A stretch of 64,000 nt of DNA from Sphingobacterium phlebotomi (GTDB lineage: Bacteria > Bacteroidota > Bacteroidia > Sphingobacteriales > Sphingobacteriaceae): assembly GCF_008180195.1 (NCBI RefSeq), contig NZ_VTAV01000009.1, positions 62,001 to 126,000 of the forward strand, given 5' to 3'. Below, piece by piece: positions 8,859-17,304 of the stretch. Both the position numbers and the translations under genes were made by a program. The first letter of the stretch is position 1. The number at the start of each line of letters is the position of its first letter. The notes under the pieces were generated by a model, which saw only the letters and a program-made list of their open reading frames with translations, had not been told where the DNA came from and made no database searches.

Positions 8859-10976
8859 ATGATGAAAGACAAAAAAACTCCCCAGGCAAATAAGATTGAT
8901 CAGCACCTCGTAAACAATGATCAAAAAGTAATGACCACCAATGATGGTGTGCCTATTTACGATAACAACAACACCTTGAAAGCAGGCGAGCGTGGTCCTT
9001 CCCTTCAACAAGATCATATCTATTTTGATAAGCTCATGCATTTTGACCGGGAGCGAATTCCTGAACGTGTGGTACACGCCAGAGGTTCTGGTGCGCACGG
9101 TACTTTCGAAGCTACCGCTGACATGTCAGCTTATACGACAGCCGCGTTTCTGAAAAAAGGAACCGTTACTCCCCTATTCACCCGGTTCTCAACGGTTGCC
9201 GGATTTAAAGGATCTACAGATTTAGCTAGAGATGTAAGGGGATTTTCTGTTAAATTTTATACGGAAGAGGGTAACTATGATTTAGTAGGGAACAATATCC
9301 CGGTTTTTTTCATTCAAGATGCCATGAATTTTCCAGATGTGATACATGCGGTAAAACCGGAACCCAATAATGAAATGCCACAGGCGGCTTCTGCGCATGA
9401 TACTTTTTGGGATTTTATTTCCTTAATGCCCGAAGCGGCTCACATGACCATGTGGGTCATGTCCGACAGGGCCATCCCCAGAAGCTTAAGAATGATAGAA
9501 GGATTTGGTGTACATACCTTTAAATTCATCAATGCCGAAGGAAAAGCAACTTTTGTAAAATTCCATTGGAAACCAAAACTGGGTGTACATGCTGTTGCGT
9601 GGAACGAAGCGCAAAAAATATCTGGGTTTGATTCCGATTTCCATCGCCGCGATTTATGGGAAGCCATTGAAAATGGAGATTTCCCGCAATGGGATTTAGG
9701 GGTGCAGCTTATTCCCGAAGAAGACGAAATGAAATTTTCTTTTGATCTTCTCGATCCCACTAAAATAGTTCCGGAAGAATTAGTTCCTGTTCAAATTATT
9801 GGCACCATGACCCTAAATCGCAATCCCGAAAACTTCTTTGCAGAAACAGAACAGGTTGCTTTTGATCCCGGGCGGGTAGTTCCGGGTATAGATTTCTCCG
9901 ATGATCCGTTGTTACAGGGAAGAGTATTCTCTTATATGGACACACAGAATTACCGTTTGGGCGGCCCCAACTTTCATGAGCTACCGATCAACCGACCTAT
10001 CAACGGCAAACATAATAATCAAAAGGATGGATTTGCCAGAATGGATGTTTTAAAAGGTGAAGTAAGTTACTTCCCCAACAGCAAAGCAGAAGGATGCCCC
10101 TATCATGCCATGTTAAAAGGAGAAACAGGTTATCAATCGCACAAACAACCGATAGATGCTGCTAAAGTCAGAGCTCGATCAGATTCCTTTGCGGACCACT
10201 TCACACAAGCAAGATTATTCTTCCATTCGCAAAGCGAAGAAGAGCAAGAACATATTATCAGTGCATTGAGTTTCGAGTTGTCCAAAGTAAATGACGAGAA
10301 CATTCGCAGACGGGAACTGGCGATTTTAAACCAGATTGATAGCACGTTGGCCAAAAAGGTCGGAGACAATTTAGGGTTAGTTCCGCCGAAGGAGCTCGAT
10401 TCGCTAACCTTGAAATTTGCCCGGCAAAACCATCCCAATTATCCCATTACACCGAAAAAGCCAGAAGTGGAAAAATCGGAAGCGTTGCGGATGAAAGTAG
10501 AAGAAGGAAAAGGCAACATAAAAACCCGCAAGGTGGCTTTTTTACTCGATGACGGCGTAAGTAGGGCCTCGGTGGATAGCATGCGTATGGCCTTGGAGGC
10601 CGAAGGAGCTCAAGCCGTTCTCATTGCGTCACATGTCGGAAAAATAAAGTTCAAAGAAGGGGGTGAAGAGCAAATCCAACACTCGTACCTCACAGATGCT
10701 TCTGTATGTTATGACGCTTTTTATACGCCGGAAGGCGAATCTGTAAGTAAACTAGCTGAAAACCCAGATTATCTGCAATTCATAAACGAAGCTTACCGTC
10801 ATTGTAAAGCAATAGCCTTTGCAAAAGGTGCCGAAGAGCTCGCTGCTAAATCCTTTATAAAAAAAGATAAGGGTATTATTTTTGAAAGTGAAGATAATTT
10901 AACGAGCGACTTTATCCAGGTGATGAAGAGACATCGTATTTGGGAAAGGGAGAAACTCCGCAAAGTGCCTGCATAG
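8859..10976 (+). CDS. katE: large-subunit catalase (HPII/KatE type)
   Basis: A 705-residue clade-2 haem catalase that breaks down hydrogen peroxide. The distal haem His lies in [13 protein letters not shown] (residues ~68-80), the distal Asn in [13 protein letters not shown], and the haem-ligating Tyr in [16 protein letters not shown]. The extra C-terminal ~150 residues (from about [13 protein letters not shown]) form the DJ-1/glutamine-amidotransferase-like domain found only in large catalases. It stands alone, 87 bp after the Fe-S pair. No OxyR or PerR gene is next to it. Confidence 0.95.
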   Translation: MMKDKKTPQANKIDQHLVNNDQKVMTTNDGVPIYDNNNTLKAGERGPSLQQDHIYFDKLMHFDRERIPERVVHARGSGAHGTFEATADMSAYTTAAFLKKGTVTPLFTRFSTVAGFKGSTDLARDVRGFSVKFYTEEGNYDLVGNNIPVFFIQDAMNFPDVIHAVKPEPNNEMPQAASAHDTFWDFISLMPEAAHMTMWVMSDRAIPRSLRMIEGFGVHTFKFINAEGKATFVKFHWKPKLGVHAVAWNEAQKISGFDSDFHRRDLWEAIENGDFPQWDLGVQLIPEEDEMKFSFDLLDPTKIVPEELVPVQIIGTMTLNRNPENFFAETEQVAFDPGRVVPGIDFSDDPLLQGRVFSYMDTQNYRLGGPNFHELPINRPINGKHNNQKDGFARMDVLKGEVSYFPNSKAEGCPYHAMLKGETGYQSHKQPIDAAKVRARSDSFADHFTQARLFFHSQSEEEQEHIISALSFELSKVNDENIRRRELAILNQIDSTLAKKVGDNLGLVPPKELDSLTLKFARQNHPNYPITPKKPEVEKSEALRMKVEEGKGNIKTRKVAFLLDDGVSRASVDSMRMALEAEGAQAVLIASHVGKIKFKEGGEEQIQHSYLTDASVCYDAFYTPEGESVSKLAENPDYLQFINEAYRHCKAIAFAKGAEELAAKSFIKKDKGIIFESEDNLTSDFIQVMKRHRIWEREKLRKVPA

Positions 10977-11008
10977 ATCATCCAAAAGCTAGCATTAAAA
11001 AATGAAGA

Positions 11009-11392
11009 ATGTCAAGTAGTAATAAGAAGCTCACTTTTGGCAAGCGGATAGAAAGTTTTAAATATGCTATTGAAGGAATGCTTCATCTTATTCGTCAAGA
11101 ACCTAACGTCCGAATACATATTATTGCAGCGATAGCTGCAGTAATATGTGGATGGTATTTGGACATTAATAAAAATGAATGGCTCGTTATAATCGTATGT
11201 ATTGGGATTGTCTTTACAACAGAAATAATCAATACAGCAATTGAAAATATCTGTGATTATATATCACCAACACAACACCATAAAATCAAAATTATCAAAG
11301 ATCTAGCTGCAGCAGCTGTATTGGTAAGCGCTATCATGTCGGTCGTTGTTGCGAGTTGCATTTTCCTACCCAAATTGCTGGCCATATTATAA
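11009..11392 (+). CDS. diacylglycerol/undecaprenol kinase family protein (DgkA)
   Basis: A 127-residue integral membrane protein with three hydrophobic helices (about residues 30-46, 53-75 and 96-120). The family signature E-I-I-N-T-A-I-E-N-I-C-D lies in the second helix (residues ~70-82), with the catalytic Glu/Asn pattern of prokaryotic lipid kinases. In Gram-positives and many others this family phosphorylates undecaprenol, and in enterobacteria diacylglycerol. The substrate here is not determined by sequence. It starts 32 bp after the catalase stop. Confidence 0.9.
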   Translation: MSSSNKKLTFGKRIESFKYAIEGMLHLIRQEPNVRIHIIAAIAAVICGWYLDINKNEWLVIIVCIGIVFTTEIINTAIENICDYISPTQHHKIKIIKDLAAAAVLVSAIMSVVVASCIFLPKLLAIL

Positions 11393-11428
11393 AGACAATT
11401 TTGGGTATTTTATCTCTTTAAGCTTTTG

Positions 11429-12274
11429 CTATTCTGTAGCTTTTTTCAGCGTTTCGATATCGATTTTCTTCATTTTGTAAAAAGCAGCACTCACTTTGGG
11501 TGCGAGCTCAGGATCGGTCATCCAGACAACTAATTGCTTCGGAATCACCTGCCACCAAGCCCCGAACTTATCCCGGACCCATCCACACTGGCTTTCTTCC
11601 CCACCCGCTGCAAAAGCGTTCCAGAAGTGGTCAATTTCTTCCTGTGTTTCACATTCAATGTACATGGAATTTCCCCACGAAAAATGAAAATCATGTCCGT
11701 TTCCACCGTCCATCGCCGCGATGACATAATCATCCAGTACACACTGTCCATGCATCACCAAACCCTTCATATCTCCTTCCTGATGTTTCATCACACCGTC
11801 CAATTTGCTATTTTTAAACAGCTTTACATAGAAATTCAACGCTTCTTCCGCCTTACCATTGTATTCTTGCGTAAACATGTAAGTCGGAATAAATTTTTGT
11901 CCATGCACATCGTCATTTACTTCCCCAAAATACAGTTGCCAAGAAACACCAAATTTGTCCTGAACCCAGCCGTATTTCTCGCTCCATTCATATTTATCTA
12001 ACGGCATCAATACCTTTCCGCCATCAGATAGTTTATTCCAGATGCTTTCCAGTTCGTCTTTATCTTCCAAAACAGCCATAAACGAAACAGCTGGATTGGG
12101 TTTGATTTCCGGTCCGCCATTGAGCGCCAGAAATTTTTGCCCGCTTAGTTCAAACGTCACCACCATTTGGGTATCTGTCGTGATATTTCCATCACCGAAT
12201 GTATCGATATAAAATTGTGCAGCATCTTTTCCGTCCTTGTCGAACCAGATGCAGGGATAAATATTGTTTTTCAT
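11429..12274 (-). CDS. two-domain VOC/PhnB-like protein
   Basis: A 281-residue protein made of two glyoxalase/bleomycin-resistance (VOC) repeats, residues ~1-135 and ~140-280. Each contains the PhnB-type pattern of a short hydrophobic strand, a FY-D-FG or FY-KLF segment, and a W-G/W-V-x-D-K-F-G-x-W-Q end (EKYGWVQDKFGVSWQ and CGWVRDKFGAWWQ). Such proteins are often named 3-demethylubiquinone methyltransferase-like, but no methyltransferase function is supported. The ATG at 12274 (MKNNIYPCIWFD) is preferred over a TTG nine bases upstream. A degraded AHSA1-like fragment lies directly upstream, a frequent neighbour of PhnB-like genes. Confidence 0.85.
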   Translation of the reverse strand: MKNNIYPCIWFDKDGKDAAQFYIDTFGDGNITTDTQMVVTFELSGQKFLALNGGPEIKPNPAVSFMAVLEDKDELESIWNKLSDGGKVLMPLDKYEWSEKYGWVQDKFGVSWQLYFGEVNDDVHGQKFIPTYMFTQEYNGKAEEALNFYVKLFKNSKLDGVMKHQEGDMKGLVMHGQCVLDDYVIAAMDGGNGHDFHFSWGNSMYIECETQEEIDHFWNAFAAGGEESQCGWVRDKFGAWWQVIPKQLVVWMTDPELAPKVSAAFYKMKKIDIETLKKATE

Positions 12275-12321
12275 CTTAATCAATCATTTTCAACTCTTTA
12301 TAAAATCAAATGCGCCTTTTT

Positions 12322-12414
12322 TTAGTTTACCATCATTTCAGGACTCACAATACCCTCGAAAACTTCCTCTATGGGTTTCTGTATTCCGATGGATGCTTTT
12401 ACTGTTACTTTCAT
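12322..12414 (-). pseudogene. truncated AHSA1/SRPBCC-domain fragment
   Basis: A 30-codon minus-strand frame starting at an ATG at 12414 reads MKVTVKASIGIQKPIEEVF followed by EGIVSPEMM and then a stop. This matches the first strand and helix of the START-like AHSA1/SRPBCC fold (beta strand, then K-x-x-x-V-F/W-x-x-I-T-x-P-E). The rest of the ~130-residue domain is missing, because the VOC gene begins about 45 bp further on. I read it as the 5' remnant of a deleted gene. The assignment rests on a short match. Confidence 0.5.
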
Positions 12415-12525
12415 GTTACCATAGTTTTAAGTTGTCAAAAACTGAAGGATAGCACATATCCGAAGGGGCAAGTTCTAAAGATTTTTAATAAAAAGACTTT
12501 CCATAAGACAAGAAAAATGGAAAGT

Positions 12526-12675
12526 TTATCCTTCCGGTATTCGAGGCTTTCTTTTTCCAAAAAACTGAACGATCAGTTCCCCTTCGTTGTCAAAGACTTC
12601 GATACTGCTCACGATTCCACCGCTCCAATATACAGACAAAGGTGCAAATATCCCTTCCTTTTGCAGAACGAATGC
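12526..12675 (-). pseudogene. C-terminal remnant of a hemin-degrading factor (HemS/ChuS-like)
   Basis: A minus-strand frame after an in-frame stop at 12676-12678 ends at a stop at 12526-12528. Its last residues read GIVSSIEVFDNEGELIVQF followed by FGKRKP and RIPEG. This closely resembles the conserved C-terminus of HemS/HmuS/ChuS proteins (V-T-S-L-E-x-F-D-x-x-G-x-x-I-x-x-F-F-G-x-R-K-P-G-x-P-E). No upstream reading frame continues the protein, so only the tail survives. The match covers about 30 residues and was recognised by eye. Confidence 0.5.
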
Positions 12676-12861
12676 TTAGCATAAAACAGGCAGATAGGGC
12701 AATTTTGTGACAAAATTAGGGGTTTTTCAAAAAGCTTTTGGCACAATTTCACCCTATTAAAAGTGTTTTCTATACGCTGTTATGACAAAAAAATGGTGTT
12801 TAAGATATATTCAGAACTGTTTTTTTGGATATATATATAGAAATATGACAAAACTAAAAAC

Positions 12862-12907
12862 GCATTCTTTTTTTGAAAAAGAGCACGCTTTTTTTCAAAA
12901 AGAATGC
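12862..12907. repeat. imperfect hairpin with T7/A5 arms
   Basis: The arms GCATTC-T7-GAAAAA (12862-12880) and T7-C-A5-GAATGC (12889-12907) are complementary apart from unequal homopolymer lengths. They are separated by the 8-base loop GAGCACGC. It lies in AT-rich DNA without genes and could act as a terminator or as one arm of a small repeated element. No adjacent gene obviously uses it. Confidence 0.55.
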
Positions 12908-12923
12908 AACAATGAAAAAAAAG

Positions 12924-13139
12924 ATCGCTCTTTTTTTACAATAAAGCGATACCATTTATTTTTATAGTGATACATCGGGATTTTTTATCCCTTCTTTTTC
13001 TTTTGGAAAGGGTAAAATTTGGCAATGTATCAATCGCATTTTGCAGATCATCAATCATGCGCAATTTTATAATGGTATTGTACAGCATTATATCGGTACC
13101 ACACAGCATAGTATCGATCGTGAACAAAAAAAGAGCGAT
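12924..13139. repeat. 216-bp block of nested inverted repeats
   Basis: Three pairs of complementary words lie in nested order. The outer pair is ATCGCTCTTTTTTT at 12924-12937 with its exact complement at 13126-13139 (14 bp). The next is ATACCATT at 12949-12956 with AATGGTAT at 13071-13078. The inner pair is TGATACAT at 12968-12975 with ATGTATCA at 13025-13032, around an inner hairpin GGGAT/ATCCC at 12977-12991. The block carries no credible gene. Variants of the A-run plus GAGC(G) word recur at 13174-13188 and 13239-13254. It may be a MITE-like element, a structured RNA or a cruciform. Confidence 0.55.
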
Positions 13140-13285
13140 ACTACGGGAGATACTATAGATATTACGTAAAAATTTATAGCTCCTTTTTTGCGCAGTATAT
13201 TTCTATTTTTGCAAAGTAGGCGTATGATAAGAAAAGATATCGCTCCTTTTTTCGAATGTAGTGCTCATAAATAGGAAAAAAGAAA

Positions 13286-13308
13286 AGTCCCTGCCAAAAG
13301 CAGGGACT
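13286..13308 (-). terminator. rho-independent terminator of tRNA-Leu
   Basis: A perfect 9-bp stem, AGTCCCTGC (13286-13294) with GCAGGGACT (13300-13308), has a 5-base loop. On the minus strand it is followed by a T-rich tract. It begins nine bases after the 3' end of the minus-strand tRNA. Confidence 0.88.
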
Positions 13309-13316
13309 CACCGTTG

Positions 13317-13400
13317 TGCCCAGGAGCAGATTCGAACTGCCACGCCCTTGCGAGCGCCACCCCCTCAAGATGGTGCGTCTACCAATTTCGCCACCTGGGC
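13317..13400 (-). tRNA. tRNA-Leu (anticodon GAG)
   Basis: An 84-nt tRNA on the minus strand. The acceptor stem GCCCAGG pairs with CCTGGGC and the discriminator base is A. The anticodon stem CCATC/GGTGG encloses the loop TTGAGGG, giving anticodon GAG, which decodes CUC/CUU leucine codons. There is a long class II variable arm (GCGCTCGCAAGGGCGT), as expected for leucine, and a standard TTCGAAT T-loop. CCA is not encoded. A strong terminator follows. Confidence 0.96.
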
Positions 13401-13462
13401 ATTGCGTTAGCAAAAGTAATGCTTTTTAGGACATTTGAGAAAGATTTTCGGCAATTTTACGA

Positions 13463-14341
13463 TTATTTCTGTAAGTTATTGTCTATCAAAGTCTGAATAA
13501 TTCCGTCCACTAAACCAACCCTAGGAGCAACAATATTCTTTAAACGTCCTACTTTCATAATGGTTAAGAAAATATCTGCCGCTGGAATAATAACATCGGC
13601 CCTATCCTGTTTTAATCCCAGTACATGAATGCGATCTTTAAGAGAATAAGCATTCAGATGCTGATAAATGGCCCTGAGTTTAGCATAAGACATTGGCTTG
13701 TCAGCTTTATCGTTGGCAATCCGCGAAAGTTTATTGATATTTCCTCCTGTTCCAATACCATATATATGTTTGTACTTTTTGGTATATTCCTTTATCCATT
13801 GCTTCATATCATCCCAGGTTTCCGAACGGTCTTGATTGTCTAATATTCGGATAGTCCCTAGATTGAAAGATTTAGAAGCCACCAGCTTCCCATCCGCGAA
13901 TAGAGATATCTCCGTACTCCCCCCTCCTACATCAATATAGAGATAAACCTTGTTGGCATCCATCTTATCTTGAAGATGACTACTATAAATAATTTTGGCT
14001 TCCTTACCCCCATCGATGATCTGGATGTCGACACCTACTTTTTTACATGCCTTTACAATTTCTGCTCCGTTGTCCGCATCCCGCATAGCAGAGGTAGCAC
14101 AAGCCATATAATTAGAAACACGGTAAACGTCCATGAGGTTGCGAAAAGCTTGCATGGTTTTTACCATATTATCAAATTTAGGCTTTGAGATATGATGATT
14201 TATAAACGCATCGTCTCCTAGGCGCAAGGGTACCCGAATAAGCGCTTCTTTTTTAAATTCAACAGGTTTAGTCTCAGGATTAACCTCTGCAATCAATAAT
14301 CTAACGGCGTTAGATCCGATGTCTATAGCTCCGTATCTCAC
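13463..14341 (-). CDS. Ppx/GppA phosphatase family protein
   Basis: A 292-residue protein of the exopolyphosphatase/guanosine pentaphosphatase family, with an actin/hexokinase-like ATPase fold. The N-terminal phosphate-1 loop AIDIGSNAVRLLIAEV and the mid-protein phosphate-2 loop YLYIDVGGGSTEISLF (residues ~136-151) are both intact. GIGTGGNINKLSRIA provides the third family segment. It lacks the C-terminal HD domain of enterobacterial Ppx, which is usual for the short form. The start codon is GTG at 14341. Bacteroidota genomes usually carry this gene near polyphosphate kinase, which is not seen in the window. Confidence 0.9.
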   Translation of the reverse strand: MRYGAIDIGSNAVRLLIAEVNPETKPVEFKKEALIRVPLRLGDDAFINHHISKPKFDNMVKTMQAFRNLMDVYRVSNYMACATSAMRDADNGAEIVKACKKVGVDIQIIDGGKEAKIIYSSHLQDKMDANKVYLYIDVGGGSTEISLFADGKLVASKSFNLGTIRILDNQDRSETWDDMKQWIKEYTKKYKHIYGIGTGGNINKLSRIANDKADKPMSYAKLRAIYQHLNAYSLKDRIHVLGLKQDRADVIIPAADIFLTIMKVGRLKNIVAPRVGLVDGIIQTLIDNNLQK

Positions 14342-14399
14342 AGATAATATTTTTGATGGTGTTGATTATAACTTTAATAATGTACAATATTAACAAATC

Positions 14400-14413
14400 C
14401 AATATTAATATTG
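14400..14413. promoter_or_regulatory. AT-rich palindrome in the ppx/agmatinase divergent promoter region
   Basis: CAATATTAATATTG is a perfect 14-bp palindrome, preceded by a near copy of one half (ACAATATTAA) around 14384. It sits in the 141-bp gap between two divergent genes, a plausible place for a shared regulator site. Because the sequence is pure AT apart from the end bases, chance is a real alternative. Confidence 0.3.
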
Positions 14414-14482
14414 TATTAAGTTAATGTATCTATTTTATTTTTATCTTTCTATTATCTTTACAGACAAAATCAAATCATAATC

Positions 14483-15562
14483 ATGTCTACAAAAGAACAG
14501 AAAATAGCAAATTTTGACCCATCGCAACCGGGACTGGCGGAGGCTAGCATCTATGGCTTACCCTTTACCGCTGAGGAAAGTGAGATTATCGTCGTACCAG
14601 TACCTTGGGAGGTAACAGTGAGCTACGGGGCGGGAGCATCGTTAGGTCCAGAAGCTATTATGGAAGCTTCTTTTCAAGTAGATTTACTCCATCAGGAGTT
14701 TCCCGACTTATGGAAGCTTGGTATCTACATGGATGAAGCACCCGAACATTGGATAACGAACAGCGAACGATATAAACAGCTCGCTCAACCCATTATTGAG
14801 GCGCTGGAAGCAGGGAAAGATATTCAACAAAGTCCGGAACTCCAAGCAGATTTGGCCATTATCAATGAAGCTTGTGAAACATTAAACAATGCCTTACATC
14901 AACGTGTATCAAATTGGCTAGCAAACGGGAAAAAGGTTATCTTACTCGGCGGTGACCATTCTACCCCGTTAGGATATTACCGTGCTTTGGCGGATAAATA
15001 TGAGGATTTCGGGATCCTTCATTTTGATGCCCATATGGATCTTCGCATCGCATACGAAGGTTTTACCTATTCACATGCTTCTATTATGTACAACGCTATT
15101 CAACTACCTCAAATCAGCAAATTAATTCAAGTCGGAATACGTGACTTCTGCGAACAAGAGGTTGCTGTTGTAAAATCATCTCACAAAGTGCATGTTTTTA
15201 CGGATTCAGACCTCAAAGCAAAACAATTTGAAGGTAAAACATGGAGACAACAAGTGGATGAGATTATCAATTTACTTCCCAACAAAGTAGCTGTAAGTTT
15301 CGATATCGACGCATTATATCGTTGGTATTGCCCCAACACCGGCACACCTGTACCGGGCGGATTATCCTACGAGCAAGTGACTTATATGCTAAGTGCTTTG
15401 GCTAATTCAGACAAACATATCATCGGGATTGACTTAGTTGAAGTAGCACCTGGCGAGATCGATGAATGGGATGGAAATGTGGGTGCGCGTCTGCTATTTC
15501 ATCTATGCGGTGTATTGGCAAAAAGTAACGGACTAAATACCGGCGTGCCCATTACATTTTAA
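14483..15562 (+). CDS. agmatinase/arginase (ureohydrolase) family protein
   Basis: A 359-residue binuclear-manganese ureohydrolase homologue. The metal-binding motifs are present: LLGGDHSTPLG, HFDAHMDLR and VSFDIDALYRWYCPNTGTP. In the last, the D-x-D pair is kept, but the usual Asp-Pro that follows is replaced by Tyr-Arg-Trp. The N-terminal VPVPWEVTVSYGAGASLGP matches the family substrate-binding region. The exact substrate (agmatine, arginine, formiminoglutamate or a guanidino acid) cannot be fixed from sequence. It is divergent from the Ppx gene. Confidence 0.88.
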   Translation: MSTKEQKIANFDPSQPGLAEASIYGLPFTAEESEIIVVPVPWEVTVSYGAGASLGPEAIMEASFQVDLLHQEFPDLWKLGIYMDEAPEHWITNSERYKQLAQPIIEALEAGKDIQQSPELQADLAIINEACETLNNALHQRVSNWLANGKKVILLGGDHSTPLGYYRALADKYEDFGILHFDAHMDLRIAYEGFTYSHASIMYNAIQLPQISKLIQVGIRDFCEQEVAVVKSSHKVHVFTDSDLKAKQFEGKTWRQQVDEIINLLPNKVAVSFDIDALYRWYCPNTGTPVPGGLSYEQVTYMLSALANSDKHIIGIDLVEVAPGEIDEWDGNVGARLLFHLCGVLAKSNGLNTGVPITF

Positions 15563-15664
15563 AAGCATACATCATCGCAAGGCGGGCAATACTTTTCTTG
15601 TCTTATGGCAAGGCCTCCCTTTTTCGAAGCGCCTATCTTTGATTTAAACAAAATATTTAAAATC

Positions 15665-16105
15665 ATGACAAGACTACACGCTTACCTGAATTTCAACGGA
15701 AACTGTGAAGAAGCTTTCCAGTTTTACCAGACTGTTTTCGGAGGTTCACTATTGGGCATTCATCGATTTGGAGATATGCCCGCTGATCCCAATTTTAGCA
15801 TTCCCGAAGCGGATAAGAACAAAATTATGCATACGGCTTTACGAATTAATGAGCATGCGATGATCATGGGTTCAGACTGCATCGAGAGTTTTGGACAAAA
15901 AGCCGTATTTGGTACAGCCAACTATATTATGCTGGACACTGACTCGCCCGAACAGGCTCGAGAATGGCATAACAAACTCAGCGTAAATGTGCAAACAATG
16001 GAAATGGATTTGGGCGAAACGTTCTTCGCCGAGTTGTTCTCCTCCTTCATAGATCAGTTTGGCATCGCCTGGATGATTCATTATGAAGGCAATAAAACAA
16101 TGTAG
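15665..16105 (+). CDS. single-domain VOC/PhnB-like protein
   Basis: A 146-residue protein of one glyoxalase/bleomycin-resistance (PhnB-like) domain. I chose the ATG at 15665, giving MTRLHAYLNFNGNCEEAF, the standard family start. The in-frame ATG at 15605 adds 20 residues unlike the family. The end QFGIAWMIHYEG matches the typical D-x-F-G-x-x-W-x-I motif. It is shorter than, but related in type to, the two-domain protein at 11.4-12.3 kb. Substrate unknown. Confidence 0.86.
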   Translation: MTRLHAYLNFNGNCEEAFQFYQTVFGGSLLGIHRFGDMPADPNFSIPEADKNKIMHTALRINEHAMIMGSDCIESFGQKAVFGTANYIMLDTDSPEQAREWHNKLSVNVQTMEMDLGETFFAELFSSFIDQFGIAWMIHYEGNKTM

Positions 16106-16540
16106 CAATCGATTTTTTTCACAAGAAGTGGTCATGAATACACTATTGTAGAGATTATTGAACACCAATGGATAATACAGCAGAAGGTATGAAAAAGCCA
16201 AAAGGGCAAACTGAAGGATGGGAAAAATTTTTAGCTTAGCTAAAATCCATCTGGAATACGAAATAAATTTCCGGAAGGGAGCATTTGATTTTATACGACC
16301 AACAACGTAATTCCGGCTTCAAAGGCTTATTTTTAAGAAAAAAGAAAAAAAATTATTATTCTTTAGGATTTTTTTTGGTTTAAACGATATTATATTTATA
16401 TTCGAACCGAAAGCAGCGATAAGCCTAATACGCAACTATAGAAGGGTCGGATATAGATAAAAAATGAGTATTGTTATCTAAAATTTATATTTGTGGCATA
16501 GAATTAGTACATACACTATAAATCTTAAACTTGAATAATA
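16106..16540. other. intergenic region upstream of the HU gene
   Basis: About 435 bp without a convincing gene. A weak 7-bp hairpin (TTTTAGC/GCTAAAA) lies near 16229-16245. A 24-codon plus-strand frame starting near 16168 has no recognisable identity, though its end vaguely resembles the tail of SRPBCC proteins. The 3' third is very AT-rich and holds the HU promoter described separately. Confidence 0.5.
16486..16493 (+). promoter_or_regulatory. Bacteroidota-type -7 element of the HU gene
   Basis: TATATTTG matches the TAnnTTTG consensus of Bacteroidota housekeeping promoters and lies 48 bp upstream of the HU start codon. A clear -33 TTTG at normal spacing is not evident. Confidence 0.5.
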
Positions 16541-16837
16541 ATGAACAAAACAGACTTGATTAAGCATATTGCCAGCGAGGCTGGAATTACGCAGTCACAA
16601 GCAGAGAAAGCCGTTAACAGTTTTACAGGCGCTGTGTCCTCATCTTTAGCAAAAGGAGAAAACGTCACCTTAATCGGTTTCGGAACTTTTGGTATATCTG
16701 ATCGTGCTGCTCGCAACGGTAGAAACCCACAAACTGGTGCGACTATCAAAATAGCTGCGAAAAAACTTCCAAAATTTACCGCAGGTAAAGCTCTTAAAGA
16801 GGCAGTAGATGCTCCTAAAAAAGGAAAGAAAAAATAA
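16541..16837 (+). CDS. HU-family DNA-binding protein
   Basis: A 98-residue nucleoid protein of the HU/IHF family that bends DNA as a dimer. The N-terminal helices [20 protein letters not shown] and the beta-arm signature [21 protein letters not shown] are typical. The family's A-x-x-x-P-x-F-x-x-G-K-x-L-K end is seen as [15 protein letters not shown]. It ends in a Lys-rich tail. It is a single-gene unit with its own promoter element and a strong terminator. Confidence 0.96.
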   Translation: MNKTDLIKHIASEAGITQSQAEKAVNSFTGAVSSSLAKGENVTLIGFGTFGISDRAARNGRNPQTGATIKIAAKKLPKFTAGKALKEAVDAPKKGKKK

Positions 16838-16850
16838 CGAAAAGTTATAC

Positions 16851-16880
16851 AAAAAAAGGGAGCTTTCGCTCCCTTTTTTT
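16851..16880 (+). terminator. rho-independent terminator of the HU gene
   Basis: The stem GGGAGC/GCTCCC (16858-16863 and 16868-16873) with a TTTC loop is flanked by seven A and seven T residues. It lies 14 bp after the HU stop. Confidence 0.93.
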
Positions 16881-16890
16881 GTATATAAAA

Positions 16891-17065
16891 CAACTTACGA
16901 CAGCCCCGTCTGACGTGTATACTTAGCGGATTTGTAACGAAGCTGCGTAAGTTGGGGTCCTTATCGGTTTTAACAGTGGTAGGGAAGCCTATGTGTTTTC
17001 CCCGTTCATACCGGGCTGTGTGTCGTAACGTTTGTATTGTAGACACACTACAAACGGACACATAG
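16891..17065. other. GC-rich structured intergenic block (possible ncRNA or repeat)
   Basis: Between the HU terminator and the XRE gene lies a segment richer in G and C than its AT-rich surroundings. It contains CAACTTACG (16891-16899) pairing perfectly with CGTAAGTTG (16946-16954). It also has a 17-bp hairpin at 17016-17065: an outer stem of 9 bp, a 4-base bulge GTAA, an inner stem CGTTTGTA/TACAAACG, and a 12-base loop. ACAGCCC (16900-16906) can pair alternatively with GGGCTGT (17013-17019). The loop word GACACAC (17042-17048) is complementary to GTGTGTC in the outer stem, so alternative folds exist. No protein gene fits. Strand and function are unknown. Confidence 0.5.
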
Positions 17066-17248
17066 ACTACTACCACCTATGACCAAATGATTATCTCTCC
17101 CGTGTTAGTTTTTTCAATCCTAATATTAAAGAACAATGCGATCATATGAAGTAGAAAAAATTATTTACGCTTCACATTGGTTATACAATCCAAATATACA
17201 ACATCTTTTGTTAACAGCAAATATTTACCAAATTTTATTTATATACAA

Positions 17249-17258
17249 TTTGCGCAAA
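17249..17258. promoter_or_regulatory. candidate operator upstream of the XRE regulator
   Basis: TTTGCGCAAA is a perfect 10-bp palindrome 46 bp before the ATG at 17305. A second half-site TTTGCG occurs at about 17270. Small XRE regulators often repress their own promoter through such sites. This is suggestive only. Confidence 0.35.
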
Positions 17259-17304
17259 CAATGACTCTATTTGCGATGTGCTACATATCAACCGGGATAT
17301 ACTC

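Noticed and set aside
12310..12684. Plus-strand 124-codon frame in the decayed zone
   Set aside because: It runs antisense to the two minus-strand remnants, which match known families better. Its composition looks random.
12782..13158. Lys/Phe- and Ile-rich short frames on both strands
   Set aside because: They arise from A/T homopolymer runs in the repeat block and lack ribosome sites or motifs.
17018..17056. H-type pseudoknot formed by GTGTGTC/GACACAC and CGTTTGTA/TACAAACG
   Set aside because: There would be no linker between the two 3' strands, which is geometrically unlikely for 7-8 bp stems. The nested 17-bp hairpin is the better reading, with the alternative kept only as a competing fold.
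16525..17076. Minus-strand 183-codon frame overlapping the HU gene
   Set aside because: It is antisense to the HU coding region and its terminator, and the rest lies in the structured GC-rich block. It has no recognisable domain, so it is treated as a shadow frame.
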